Source: Eutypa lata (taxonomy: Eukaryota > Ascomycota > Sordariomycetes > Xylariales > Diatrypaceae). From it: 64,000 nucleotides of DNA. Under the pieces are notes generated by a model that searched no databases, was not told the DNA's origin, and was given only the letters and a program-made list of their open reading frames with translations. Numbering within the stretch: position 1 is the first letter of the stretch; each line of letters opens with the position of its first letter. Below are positions 11,268 to 24,000 of this stretch, in pieces. Made by a program: the position numbers and the translations under genes. The stretch is from positions 4,464,001 to 4,528,000 of the forward strand of contig JAKULF010000003.1 in the NCBI GenBank assembly GCA_022661535.1, written 5' to 3'.

Positions 11268-13954
11268 TCAGCCCTCAGCGGTGATCTCGGCCGACGGGTC
11301 CCTCCGGATGTTCAGCTCCAAGAGCTCGGGCGTGTTCTCGATCGCCAAACCCTTCTCGTTGGCCAGGTGCAGCAGGCAGATGAAGCAGAAGCTGGTCGAG
11401 ATGTCGTCCATCACCGTCTTCGGGTACACCGATTGGAGCTCGTTCATGACGTTCGTGAACTTGAGCGTCGGCTCCTGCTTTTCCGTTTCCCGCGGCGGTG
11501 TTGGCAACCTTGTCCGATCCGGGTCCTGCGTTTTGTGTTAGTATATGTATGTTATAGATTGATCATGGAACCTAGGTAGGAGAGAAAGAAAACTCACATC
11601 AAGCTCCTCGATTCCCATGCCCTTCCAGATCTCCTCCTTGAGCCGGCGTACGTCGACTTTCTTAGCCACTCTTGCATACTGCACATATTCTGGTCGTAGT
11701 CTTCGGGTGGCGGTCACAAGCTGCGTACCAAACCCACCAGTCGTCATCCCGCCATCAAGCATAGCGGTCATACCAAGATCTTGAGTAGCTGGCATGTCAG
11801 TGCCGGGTGAGAAGTGGTCTCTAGCATCGGCGAATTCTAGATCATCATCGTCGTCGAGACCACCACCGCCGGGTAGGGGCATCTCGTCGTCGAAGAAGTT
11901 GGCATCGTAATCGCCCTTGGGCAAGTTATCGTCGTCCTCCGTGCTCTTAAGGGGCTCCTTCTGCGCCCAGAAGGCCTCGTCCATCTCGCCGGGGCCCACG
12001 TTGTCCTGCTGCCCGGCGTTCCCGAAGAAGCCGTTCCTTGCCCCGAAGCGGTTCCGCCGGCTGCTCAGGCGGGCCTTCGGCTTGAGGAAGAGGCTGAGGA
12101 GCTGCGTCGAGTTGAAGTGCTTGTCATCAGGCAGGAGATTGCGCGTCTTCGACTTCCAGTCCTTCTTGGCAAGGGAGATGGTAGCGTTAGTTGACGCCTT
12201 TGTGTAGATCGCCTCCCCAATTTTAGGGTCTAGAGGCGATGAGAAGTCGATTTCGAAAGGCTCCTTCTCCTTGCGCTGGCGGGTGGCCGCCTCGGGCTTG
12301 TTGGCGTCTTTGATCTTTCGTATCCTCCAATGCTCCGGCCCTGCCCAGTTCTTCTGCAGAGCCTGGTCGAAATACCCAAGAATATCTTCGTGCATATTAT
12401 CACCACCTTTGGCATGGCGCATGGATACAACGTAGTCGCCATTCTCGTCTTCAACCCCATCAATGCCATCACCTTCAGCCATGCCGTCTTCCAGGCCGAC
12501 ACTGAAAGGTCTCATTTGAGGCTCTAAAGCAGCATCTTTTGCCCATGCTTCACCTCCCTCGCCAAACGCGACGTCGGCGACATCAAACCCACCAATGCCC
12601 GTCATGTCATCAAACCCAGCCGGGTCATCGTCGATGAACATGCCGGACTTGTTACCTACTCCTCCCGACCCATCCTCATCATCGTCCTGCTCGTCGGGGG
12701 CTCGCAAGAATGGGAGATCAAGAGAGCCTGAAGGGTTACCAAGGTCGAAGCTTTTCAGCGATGGGCAAATATCTTGCTCGTCAAGACGGCTGAGATCAGG
12801 GAAGAATTTGGCTCCGAGCGCGGCAATATCGATTTCTACGTCTTCTTCCTCTTCCGGGGTAGGCTGGTTTTCGGTGATGGTGTCTTCAGGCTCCTCATCT
12901 GCCTCTTCGCCATCTTCTAGGCTAACATCTTCCCGTCTTCGAGGCTTGATACCTTCGGCAGATGCATCGTTTGCATCGTCGCTGCTATCAAAGACGATTC
13001 GGCCCTGATTATCAATCATAAGGTGGTTAAGCAGGAGACCCTTGGCACCACCTTCATCAAAATCGGCTGAGGTCTTTTTGAACAATGGGTCTACAGCAAA
13101 TTCCAGTTCAAATTTTTTCAGCTGTAGGGAAGAGAAAGAGGGCGCAAGCGTTGCTTCCGATGATCGTTGCTGTTGATATTTCGTAAGACATCTGTCAATA
13201 TTATACCGATGAGCTTTGACTTACTCGTTTCTTCGTTTTCTTCTTAATCACGTTGCCTTCTCCATCGACCTCCTCCTCCTCACTTTCCTCTCCATCCTCG
13301 CCCCCTTTGTCCTTTTTTCTAGAATTGCTATCGGCAAGACCACTTAGCAACTTGCCTGTTTCTGTCGCAACACTGTCAACTCTGCTGGTATAAATCTTGA
13401 CACATCCGTCTAGTGTGCAACTAGCTCTTTGGAAATTGACACCATCGCCCTCTTTCAATAGGGACATATCATGGAAATAGTCGATCAGAGCGAAGTTCCA
13501 GGAGTTGTTGGCGTTGATCTTGTTATCTGTAGCCATCTTCATCCATTCCTCGAAGTTGGCTAGAAGGGGAACGCGCTTCATAGGCGTGACACCACTACCA
13601 GCGACGGCGAAATCGTCATCATCCTCTCCATCCTGCCGCGGGGTCCGCGTGTTGGAGCGTGGGGACGCATTCTCGTTCTCTAGCCTGATGAGGGCTTTCT
13701 TAGGTGTAGCCGCAGCAGCCTGCAATTCGTTGATTTGTTTCTCGTGAAGCGCTTTCCGGGAGTGTAATCGACCCTTCTTCTCTTGGGCGTCATCGTTCAA
13801 TGGGATTCTATTTAACGGTGAGAATGGTTGCTATGGGGGGGCATTAGGCTGGCAACCTAACTTACTTTAAGGGAGATTTGAATGGAGAACCGGCTGAACC
13901 AGAAACATTTCGGCTGCCACCGCTGGGACGGGGTACTTGAGTGACTCGAGGCAT
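11268..13954 (-). CDS. BRN1: Condensin complex subunit 2 (Brn1/Cnd2/barren kleisin)
   Basis: Four minus-strand exons (13954-13866, 13807-13225, 13169-11598, 11525-11268) give 833 residues. Barren-family landmarks appear in order: RVPLLANFEEWMKMATDNKI and NSWNFALIDYFHDM near residues 90-130, then EATLAPSFSSLQLKKFELEF and VDPLFKKTSADFDEGGAKGL around 228-265, and RLRPEYVQYARVAKKVDVRR, LKEEIWKGMG near the end of exon 3. The C-terminal winged-helix region ends the protein. As the gamma-kleisin, the product bridges the Smc2-Smc4 heads in condensin for mitotic chromosome compaction in the nucleus. Acidic stretches (EEADEEPEDT, EEEEDVEIDI) are usual for the family. The start is the first ATG, giving a basic Ser/Pro N-terminus. 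The gene is divergent from the cation exchanger, with about 1.1 kb between the starts. Confidence 0.96.
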
Positions 13955-15033
13955 CTTCCTTTTGATTGTGAATGTGAGACGAAGCGATGCGATATGATAT
14001 TGTGGTCAAATGTAAGGTTAATAATGGTCGCGACGTAACAACCCAACATCTACCAAAAACGATCGCAAACATGCGAAAGTAAACAAACTAGTTACTCGCT
14101 AAACCTCTTTAAGACGAGGCACAACGCACGAGCCACTCATATCTCCGCAATTATTTGACACCGCCACACAAGCCACAGCATGTCTCATATGTACATACTT
14201 TAGTTAATGCGTACCTAAGGATGTGGGATGGTTATCAATTGAAATCCGATGGTTTGGTGCAGCCATGAAACCAATCTTTGAATGTTTCACCGATTAGTAA
14301 TAGGTAGCTGCATACCCCAGGGCTCGGACTATTTTAACAGCCAGATCGTGCAGGGCTACAAACCGGATCGTTGAGGTTATTCAGGTGGGGTTATCTACAC
14401 CGATAGGTCGCATCTGCATACATATCTCAGAAACTATGTACAATCCTAGAATAGTCATTACATCATAGACAACAAAGCATTCCCATCTCCAACGTGTTCA
14501 CCTGGTGAAACGCCTTGAAACTGATTCTATACACAAATCTTGCCTACGCTGACGACACGATGATAACTGTCAATTGAGGGAGCCCATGCCAAGCCAATAT
14601 AATCCCTAATGCCATTGGGCCTATCAGATAACCAGGTAATCTAGCTAACTGATAGGTATACATACATGCGTATATTGTACATATGCCGCCGTACATACAC
14701 ACGTGGAAGTAGCTCCGACCGACACTTCAACTTACCGACGTTTTTTTAAGCTGGCAGCTTAACTTACTATTCACTTTTACTTGAATCATTCAGTTATTCC
14801 CATCATTGGAATGTTATATTGACTTGAAGTGATTACGCACTCCTATGTAGTGTTACCTGGTACTACATACTTAGCAACCAAGAACTAATCCCCGTCCACG
14901 TACACGTTGCGACCCACTCATCACACCTTTGACAATCGTTCAAGGTTGAAATCACTTGAATACATATCTATCTATACGTAACGTCAAGCTCTTGGCTATG
15001 GCGTTGTTGCGGCACTGCGTCCTTTAAACCAGA
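13955..15033. other. Divergent intergenic region between BRN1 and the cation exchanger
   Basis: A shared 1.1-kb promoter region for two diverging genes. I see no open frame of note, only scattered TACATAC and TAGGTA words and T-runs near 14740. No specific regulator site can be supported. Confidence 0.5.
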
Positions 15034-18000
15034 ATGACTTCTAAAATGGTGAAAGCAAACAAGAGATATAGCTCTCGGCCCTTCTTTACTACGGTATTCA
15101 TCTTTACTCTATTCGCTATCTACAGCACATTCCTTGCGACTCCGTTGAAACCGCGAGAGGATGACGTCGCCATTCTGTTTAGACGATCCGGCGAGGACTG
15201 CCGTTTGGTGCATCAAGCCCAAGACAAATGCGACTTCGTCAGACGCAACTGTCAAGATGATGAAGCTGGTCTTCTTCAATATCTGACCCTATACTATTGC
15301 AACCTCGGCAATGTTAAACCTGTTGCGTTTATCATCTTCGTCCTCTGGCTGGGTTTATTATTTACCACCATCGGAATCGCGGCAAGCGATTTTTTCAGCG
15401 TTAACCTTAGCACTATCGCTACCATACTGGGCTTAAGTGAGAGTTTGGCTGGTGTCACCTTTCTTGCCTTTGGAAATGGGTCACCCGATGTCTTCAGTAC
15501 CTTCGCGGCCATGGGTTCGAACAGTGGGAGTATGGCGGTAGGAGAACTAATCGGCGCTGCCGGCTTTATCACTTCTGTTGTTGCCGGCTCCATGGCACTC
15601 GTACGGGAGTTCAAGGTTAGCAGAAAAACCTTTGTGCGAGATATCTGCTTCTTCATAGCAGCTGTTGCATTCACCGTGTCGTTCCTGGCAGATGGTGATA
15701 TTCACTTGTGGGAATGTTGTGCTATGATTGGGTTTTACATTTTCTACGTCATCGTAGTAGTTGGATGGCATGCTTATACTAAGAGGAGAAAATCTCGGCG
15801 TGCCAAAGAGGCTGCGGCACGTAGCCATTACTTCGCATCTGGAGGCGGTCACAGTAATGACGAGCTTGAACCTTACCGCGATGACCCGGACGACGATCCC
15901 TCAGCGGACCGTCACGTAGGTGCGAGAGACGGAGCGGCGTCAGTCGATATTGGAATCTTAGAGCGGGGGCCGAGGATCGAAGTCGGTACCCCTGGAGAAG
16001 AACGAAACGATGACGACGGTGACGACGATGACGATGATGCTCTTCTCCATCGAAGACGGCAAGCCGCCGCCGAGATGACGAGTAACATGCGGCTAAGTCG
16101 CCCACGTGGCAACAGGAGCAACTCAACTATTGTGCCCATACGGCCCAGTTTAGTTGGCGCGCTTGAGTTCAGAGCCGTGTTATCATCGCTACAGGAAGAA
16201 GGCAACATGCGGATGCGACCTCTCCATGCCCGCAGTCGATCTGACGATGGTCTAGGCAGACGGCGGAATGGTAGAGATGTAGCTACCATGGGAGACACGG
16301 CTAGCATGCATACCACGGGCGGCCTAGGGACTGTCCCTGCTACGGCTAGGAGCCGCGCATTGTCATCCGGGGCTGTCCTGACCGCCGTCGATGCGGATTT
16401 GGCTGCAAAGGAGCCATCGGAAGCTCGAGGCAGACCTCTTCTTAGCCTACACACGATCGATGGAAAACTAGCTCCTCCACTACGAGACCCATCGGCTGGG
16501 TCAAGTAGAACAGAAGGCTCAGCTGAAGAGAATTTGCCCGCCGTGCCACCGCAGGTTCAGCGGCTTCGCATACCCAGTCCACATGGCAGTGAGCTTAATT
16601 CACCAGACACGATGCCTTTTCCTATGTTCACCGAGTCTCCCATGCCCGTGTCCCCGGGCGCAAGTCAGCCTCCTACTCTTGTGCTTCCTACGCCAAGCAT
16701 CGAACCTCGCTCGCCATTTGATGATGTTGGCCGTCGTATGTCACCGAAGCCTGTTAGTTGGTGGCCGTACCAGATATTTCCGTCGCCTTACCTCGTGCTC
16801 AGTACATTGTTCCCCACGCTACAAGGTTGGCGGAACAAGACTCTTTGGGACAAGTTCCTTAGTCTTATCTCCGTGCCAAGCATCTTTCTTTTGGCCATCA
16901 CGTTGCCAGTTGTGGAAAGTGAGACGGATGACGGTGACTCGACCGAGGACCTGTCAGAGTTGCCGCCATCCGGTCATATAGGCAACGTAACGGCCCCCGT
17001 ATCCGTGGAACCCAATGGAGCGATTGAACATGAGACAGAGTGGCAGCGCTATAGACGAAGTACGAGATCGACAAGGTCTGGTTCTTTGTCGCCGCGCCTC
17101 ATCGTCTTAGAAGCCCCCAGTGCCGGCCGCGAATCTCAGTCAAATCCGGGGGCCCCACCAATCCCGTCAGTGGAAATACAGCCTCCAAAACCTATCTCAG
17201 ATCCTGGACAGGAGGATTCGACTTTCGCAGACGAAGATCAAGGGTGGAATCGTTGGCTCATATTCATCCAGGTTTTCACCGGTCCTCTATTTACTGTCTG
17301 TGTTATCTGGGCAAACATGGCCGAAGAATTGGAGCGGCCTATTATGACCTTAGTTAAGATGGTGCTAGGATCTCTTGTCAGCTCCTTAGTTCTCCTGGGA
17401 ATTTTGCTTCTGACTACCTCGCCGGACCGCCGCCCTAAATACCACTTCATGTTCTGTTTCTTGGGCTTCTGTATATCCATAGCTTGGATATCCTCAATTG
17501 CAGGCGAAGTGGTTGGGGTGTTGAAAGCTTTCGGCGTTATTTTGAATATCTCTGAGGCGATTCTAGGGCTTACTGTTTTTGCTGTTGGTAATTCTGTTGG
17601 GGATCTGGTCGCCAACATTACCGTCTCCAGACTCGGATATCCCGTCATGGCTCTGTATGTCCATCATCGACCACCATCTATGCTTAGTTTTTTTTTGGTT
17701 GCTAACCTGTGATAGATCTGCTTGTTTCGGTGGTCCCCTGTTGAATATTTTGCTAGGTATCGGCCTCGGAGGTGCCTGGCAGACGATCCACGCGGCGAAC
17801 AAGAGGAAGATCAAGCATCCCGATCGACCTTTCGAGTATAGGCCCTACCATATACAGGTGAGCGGCACCTTGATGGTCTCGGCGATAGCCTTACTAGCGA
17901 CCCTGCTGGTGCTGCTCACCATTGTGCCGATGAACAAGTGGGTCATGAATAGGAAGATTGGGTGGTTCTTGATCGCTCTTTGGACGGTTAGCACTGTGGT

Positions 18001-18046
18001 GAACTTGGCTATTGAGGTCACCGGACTCTGGGTCGATATAGCCTAG
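15034..18046 (+). CDS. Ca2+/cation antiporter, NCX/CCX type membrane exchanger
   Basis: Two exons (15034-17654 and 17716-18046; 61-nt intron) give 983 residues. There is an N-terminal hydrophobic segment (about 17-37), then a Cys-containing luminal stretch, then the first membrane bundle. That bundle holds the alpha-1 repeat SLAGVTFLAFGNGSPDVFST (about residues 134-155). A long hydrophilic loop of roughly 450 residues follows, with an acidic run (about 325-340) and many Ser/Pro/Arg. The second bundle has the alpha-2 repeat LGLTVFAVGNSVGDLVANIT, then ACFGGPLLNILLGIGLGG across the splice junction. The GNGSPD and GNSVGD pair is typical of the CCX branch, which includes yeast YDL206W/Ecm27-like proteins and human NCLX. 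The likely role is exchange of Ca2+ for Na+, K+ or H+ in an internal membrane. Ion specificity and location are inferred from family only. Confidence 0.92.
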
Positions 18047-19331
18047 CATTCTGTTGGCCGAGGATGACTTTCGTATATGACGTTTCTTTGTTTGATGTTG
18101 GTTGCATAGTAGTAGCGATAGTTCTTCTGTCTTTTCCTGGATACCCAGTACACAATACGATATTTGTGTGATATATAATAGATCAGTATGATGAATACAT
18201 ATATACATATTCTGCTTCCGTAAACATGGTCGAGTATGATTGAATGTGAGGCTTAAGTCCTTGTTGAGCATGGTCATGAACGTGGGTAGAATAGGGAATA
18301 CTCTAGGGTGGTTCTCTTTCGCATACTTACCTACTAAATAGGTGCTGAAGTACCTTATAAAAGAAACTATAATGCCCTTGAAACCCCTGGATTTGAGGGG
18401 TAATACTGCATGCATTTGAGGCGTCTTAAGGTAGTAACCGCTTACCCATCCTATTCCGAGGTCGCCTCTACCTGCCACCGTTGAGAACGGACGCATATCC
18501 CTCTCTTACAGTGTGCTGTGATTTCTAGCTTTGAGAAATTATATAGCGACGCAGGTGAGCGTGGAATACTACCCCCAGGGTTGACGAGGATGCAATGTGG
18601 CTTTGACCATAATGAAGTGTCGCCCGGGGAGATGAGACGTCGACGTATCTGCTGCATACAGGGGGTGGAGGGGGTATACAGGTATGTATCTACATACGTG
18701 GACATCACACCAGGTTCCTTATTTCCTTAGTATGACGAACGTTCACCTTAGCATGAAGTCGAATTCCAATAGATGCTGCTTAAACCTAACTATCACCCTA
18801 TATGGTATTCCCATTAATACTGTATTTACGAGGTGAGCAATACTATTCTAGACTTCCTATTTACTAGATGTAGTACATAGAGTTGAAACGCTAACAAGTA
18901 AAGTAACTACATACCTGGATGCAGCATGTGTGAGTGGAGCGTAACTCAATTGGACCCTTTCTGCCTTTTACTTAACATTATAGCGACATGCATGTTCCCT
19001 GACCGCTACAAGTATTGTATGTATCTGTTGCCCCTCTACCCCTCCATTGACAGGGGGTTAGTGGGTTACTATCACAAGAGGGGCACCGTCCTTTTTTTTA
19101 TTTAAGTAATTTTAGATCGACAACTAAGAAGGCGGGCGTAATAGACAGGCTGTGCTTCTCGTATTGCACTTGTAACACGGCCTCAAGAAGAAGAAGAAGA
19201 AGAAGAAGAAGATACATATAACTAGACGAAGTTCTCCTTGTTTGTTCTCTTACCAGAAGACCAATTGGTTTTCCTATCCAGCAACCAACTTACCTCTCTT
19301 ATTTTCTAGACTCGTAACCCAGACTTTCACA
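18047..19331. other. Intergenic, 1.3 kb
   Basis: This is the 3' flank of the exchanger and the promoter of the phosphomannomutase gene. An (AAG)9 microsatellite (19185-19211) lies about 120-150 nt before the start codon, in what is probably the 5' UTR or core promoter. Short frames at 18451-18730 show no recognisable product. Confidence 0.5.
19185..19211. repeat. (AAG)9 microsatellite
   Basis: Nine uninterrupted AAG units upstream of the phosphomannomutase start codon. Confidence 0.85.
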
Positions 19332-20407
19332 ATGAACCCGATCACGGAGACTACTGCTCCCAGGTTCCCTCCTCTCGAGGACCGTCCCATCAAGAACACC
19401 ATCTGCCTCTTTGATGTCGATGGTACCCTCACTCCCGCCCGTCTGGTAAGCTTCCATTCAGATACACACAACAATCCAGCCCTTGGAAGGAAGGGTGGAA
19501 GGCTCGATCTCGATCGACATGGGCTAACACGTAGGTCTCCTTGTTAATTTTATTCTAGGGCGTCTCCCCGGAAATGATGGACACGCTGCACAAGCTGCGG
19601 GAGAAGGTGGCGATCGGGTTCGTGGGGGGCTCGGACCTGGTGAAGCAGCAGGAGCAGCTGGGGGTGCTGACGGGGGAGCCGGTGACGGGGATGTTCGACT
19701 TCTGCTTCAGCGAGAACGGGCTCACGGCGTACAAGATGGGGGCGTCGCTGCCGAGCAACAGCTTCATCAAGTGGCTGGGCGAGGACCCCTACAAGGAGCT
19801 CGTCCGCTTCGTCCTGCACTACATCGCCGACCTCGACCTCCCCATCAAGCGCGGCACCTTCGTCGAGTTCCGCAACGGCATGATCAACGTCTCCCCCATC
19901 GGCCGCAACGCCTCCACCCAGGAGCGCCTCGACTACCAGACCTACGACCTCGAGCACAAGATCCGCGAGACCTTCGTCGGGAAGCTGCGCGAGAGGTTCG
20001 GCCACCTCGGCCTGACGTGAGTTGCCTTGGCTCTCTTCTTTTTCCTTTCCTTTCCTTTCCTTTCCTTTCCTCCCTTCTTGATTCTACTCCCTTCCTCCTA
20101 CCTCCTACCCCTACCAGATCTCTCACTAACCCGTGTATCATACAACGACGACAGGTTCGCCATCGGTGGCCAGATCTCCTTCGACGTCTTCCCCAACGGC
20201 TGGGACAAGACCTACTGCCTGCAGCACCTGGAGAGCGAGGCCAAGCGGCCGGGCGGCATCGAGTACAAGACGGTCCACTTCTTCGGCGACAAGACCTTCG
20301 AGGGCGGCAACGACTACGAGATCTTCAGCGACCCGCGGACCGAGGGCCACACCGTGACGGGCCCCGAGGACACCATGAAGCAGCTGAAGGGGATGTTTGG
20401 GATTTAA
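19332..20407 (+). CDS. SEC53: Phosphomannomutase
   Basis: Three exons (19332-19445, 19559-20016, 20155-20407) give 274 residues, close to the usual length of eukaryotic phosphomannomutases. The HAD-type catalytic motif [10 protein letters not shown] holds the nucleophile Asp28 and the acid/base Asp30. [48 protein letters not shown] and [16 protein letters not shown] follow in family order. It converts mannose-6-phosphate to mannose-1-phosphate in the cytosol, feeding GDP-mannose for glycosylation, GPI anchors and cell-wall mannan. The exon-2 donor overlaps an in-frame TGA (CTG AC|GTGAGT), so retention of that intron would truncate the protein. Exons 2-3 have almost exclusively G or C at third positions, unlike many neighbours, which suggests high expression. 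It is convergent with the PhoD-like gene. Confidence 0.97.
20041..20070. repeat. (TTTCC)6 repeat inside intron 2 of phosphomannomutase
   Basis: Six exact TTTCC units lie within the 138-nt intron (20017-20154). This makes a long polypyrimidine tract between donor and acceptor. Confidence 0.85.
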
Positions 20408-20912
20408 CAAAAACAATATATATATATAGCCTGTTCTAGAGCTACCAGCGAGCGAGAAAGCAGATACCCCCCAGCAAAAGAAACAAGAGTAATTAGTGGC
20501 TAGAGCCGCACATATCTCAGCCTGACTAGATACCTGCTAGTGTTTCTGCGAGTGTTGATCACGGGAAAATAACTGTCGCGAGGTTTTAGAGAGGACCTCA
20601 GATCAGACGTATCTATCTACCGCGATAGAGGCTGTTAGAAAAACTATACATGTCTAGAAATGTCCGAGATTCCTACTAGCGCATATCATGAGTTACGAAC
20701 AATACAAACACCCCCCAAAGCATTCACTTAGATGATTTTTAGAGGCATCTTTCGTGAATAGTTTCTTTATTTATAACCAAAAAAACTAGAGAAAAAACGA
20801 GCATTCTTGCTACCACCCGATAAGACAAAAAAAAAAAAAAGGTCAGAATCGCTAATGTAGATAGATATCATGAGTATATGAAACCAACCATTGAACTTAA
20901 GACGTTCCAATA

Positions 20913-20947
<35 letters not shown>

Positions 20948-21060
20948 ACTCGTGTGTCCGCAGCGTGTTATTCATTTATTCGGTCATACCAAACCCGTTA
21001 CACCCGCTTATCCAACTTAGAAAAGCAACAATATATATCTGAATATTTTCCTCCTCCTCC
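20408..21060. other. Convergent intergenic region with simple repeats
   Basis: 3' flanks of the phosphomannomutase and PhoD-like genes. It holds a TATATATA run (about 20417-20429), a 14-A run (20827-20840) and a (TC)13 tract (20917-20942). The A- and T-rich parts fit polyadenylation regions for both genes. Confidence 0.55.
20917..20942. repeat. (TC)13 microsatellite
   Basis: Uninterrupted TC dinucleotides, about 120 nt beyond the stop codon of the PhoD-like gene, and so possibly transcribed as (GA)n in its 3' UTR. Confidence 0.85.
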
Positions 21061-24000
21061 TCATCGACCGAATTCCAAATGCGGCACAATAACCGGCCCG
21101 TACTTAGTAGGCGTCGTGAAGGCGCCGTCGCCCTGGACGACGAAGTCCACGGCGAGGCTCAGCTTCGACAGGCCGCCGTTGCTGCCGCTGCCGCCGCTCG
21201 CGATGCTGGGCGCGTACTGGCTCGCGGCCGTGGAGGCGGCGTTGGCGGCGGCGCTGGCGTCGAAGGGGACGCAGGCGACGTAGTTGCGGCGGCCCATGAG
21301 CTTCTTGAGCTCGCGGGGGCTGCCGCTGGCGTCGGTGTGGAAGATCTCCATCATGTCCTCCTTGGTGTCGCTGACGTCCTGCGGCGACGACTTCTGCCCG
21401 TTGGCCGGCACGTAGTGCGTCTTGTTGTTGTGCAGCAGCTTCAGGATGAACTGCGCCGCGGGCGCCGCCACGATCGGCGAGGTGATCACCTGGTACATGG
21501 TCTTGTGGTCGTTAGGGTGCGCCGGGTCGTGCACGAGGCCGGCACCGGCGGCGTTGACGTCTACGAAGAAACGGTGAGTTAGTTTAGAGGTTCGCAATTT
21601 AAAAATTAAGAATGAATAAATGAATGGGGGATGTCGGGCTAGACTTCACTTACCTCCAGATAAGAACGTCATGCGGATACCCTTCTGGTGGGCGATGCCC
21701 TGCAGGGTGCGGATGAGATAGGTGCGCTCGAGGTCTTTGGAGTCGTGGGTCCACATGTCCTTGAGGATCTCGCTGATGTCGAGGTCGCCGAACTGGTTGA
21801 CGACGTTGCCCATGAGACCGGACTTGCCGACGGCCGTCTTGACCGACTTGAACCCCTGGGCGACCATATCTTTGCCGCCAATGATGCCGGCCACGTTGCT
21901 AGTCACCTTGCCGAGCATGTTGTACGTTGTGTTGACGGCCTTCTTACCCGTCGCGAACGTGTTGGCCAGGCTCTCGACCGTGTCGAGCCGCGGGTACACC
22001 ACCGGCACCGACACCATCCACACGCAGTGCTGCACGCTCGGCGGCAGCATCGCCACCTTGGGGAACAGGCCCTGGTACGTCGGCCCCGCTAGCACCCGGC
22101 TCTGCGTCCGCTCAGACCGCACGTCCGCGCCCACCACCACGATCGCCGGCCCCAGGTACTTGACGAAGTGCCACCCCTGGCCCGTGATGGTGAAGAGGTC
22201 CAAGTCGTGGCTGACGTTCCGCAGGATCTCGAGAGTCGTGTGGTGTTGGAACAGCAGGTACATGTCGATGGCTATCCGCCCGATGTTCTTGAAGATCTGC
22301 GAATTCTGCATGTACTCCGGATACGACCCGTAGCCATCAAAGCTAAACACGCACACATACGTTAGCACCAATATAATTCATGGAAGAAGCTTAGCTCAAG
22401 AAAACTTACATGTCATGATCGTCTATCTGACAGATGTGGGGGATCTGCGCAAACGCTTCGCGCAGGAAGGGCTGATCGAAATGACTGGTGTAAAAGTGGA
22501 AGTAGGCCTGTGAGACGTCCTCTTCGTGCCGCGCGGTCCACGCAGCCTTCTCCCGATTCACCTTGCCCTGCATCGCCAGCCACTGCTTCAGCAGTGGAAC
22601 CTCCTTCCACAGCCGGTCGCCATAGATCTGATCGCCGAGGCCAAGCTGGACGTGGAAGCCACCACATTCGACATTCTTCTGCAGGACGTCCTTCCACATA
22701 AACCCGACGCCGCCGAGCTTGCTGCGCTCGTTCTGCGACGTGCTGGCCGCGAAATCGTTTCCAGAATGCGCCACGAAGCGCCAGTTTGTCTCGCTCCTCC
22801 CTGCGACCACGAACTCGTACCTCGTGCAGCCGAGGTGCGATGTTATCGCGTACGTCCACCTCTCAGTGGGCCCTTCATCCATCTGGATTTCGATGTCATA
22901 TTTGAAAAACTGCCATCTCTGGTGCGTGTATATAGCACGGGGATTCAACTGCCGTGGGTTTGGCGATAGGTCAACGCTCTTGTGCAGATGTATCGTCGGT
23001 GGCTGGGGCGCATCCGTAACGATTAAGAGACTACCAAGCCACACGCCATTCTCTAAGTCCATGTTCACGTACCGGAGATACGGACCAAAGTAGACGCCAT
23101 TTGTCGGCTGCACCTTGTACATGTCAACACCGGCGCCGGGAGGCGGTCCAGAGAAGCCAGCTGTAGTGGGGGTAGCTGACGCCGCAACGCTCATGATACT
23201 CTCTGCGTACCCGGGAGTCTGAGGAGGGAACATGGGGGAGGCCATAGCGCTCTGCTTCCCAAACATCGGAGACGCTAGGGGATTGCCGTATGTCGACACG
23301 GCTGGCGATAGCGGCGGAGCGTCATGTTGAATGGGATTAGGACCCTTGGGAAATTCCCATTGTGTGGCCTGCGTAGCTAAATGGATATAATAATACTGCC
23401 CGGAGTTCTGGTCCAGGTGCGCAATCCAGCCCTCCGGTAGCGGCGGTGGGGAGGTAGGTCCTTGCCCACCCTGGAATGGCGAGGGCGTATGAGTGATGAC
23501 TTGCGGCTGTGGCTGCGGCTGCGGCTGCGGTTGTGGTGGCTGCGACTGTTGTCCGTTTGTCGAACTTTCAGGCCGAGGGTCGTTCGCGAACGCCGGATGA
23601 CCCGGGTGCTGTAGAGCTGGAGATGCCAACCCGGCTACCGCAATGTCGGCTAGTTTCTTAGGGGGAGAAGCCGCTGAAGAAGCTTGAGCGGGGGTGGAAC
23701 CAGAACTCGATTGGCCCGGCCGCTGTTTCTCCTGAGGATACGCAGAGCCAGAGCTAGTATTTATACTAGAATATGCAGGCGGGGGACTTGACGCTTGCAT
23801 TCGTTGGAAATCTTGCTCCAGGACGCTAATCTGTAGAGCTCCATTTGCGTTTGAGCTAGAGTTGGAGCCTGTTGTGGGTGGTCGGTTAAGCTGATTATTG
23901 AACGCTGCCGCGGTAGGGCTAGCGATGGCAGGGACAGGGGCTCCTCCTTGGTAAATCGTGGGAGGACCGTGAGGCTGTTGTTCTGGAGTCTCCGTGGGCG

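Noticed and set aside
19771..20439. Long alternative frames across phosphomannomutase exons, rich in Arg/Pro/Ala
   Set aside because: They are shadows produced by the strongly G/C third-position coding sequence of the real gene on the other frames.
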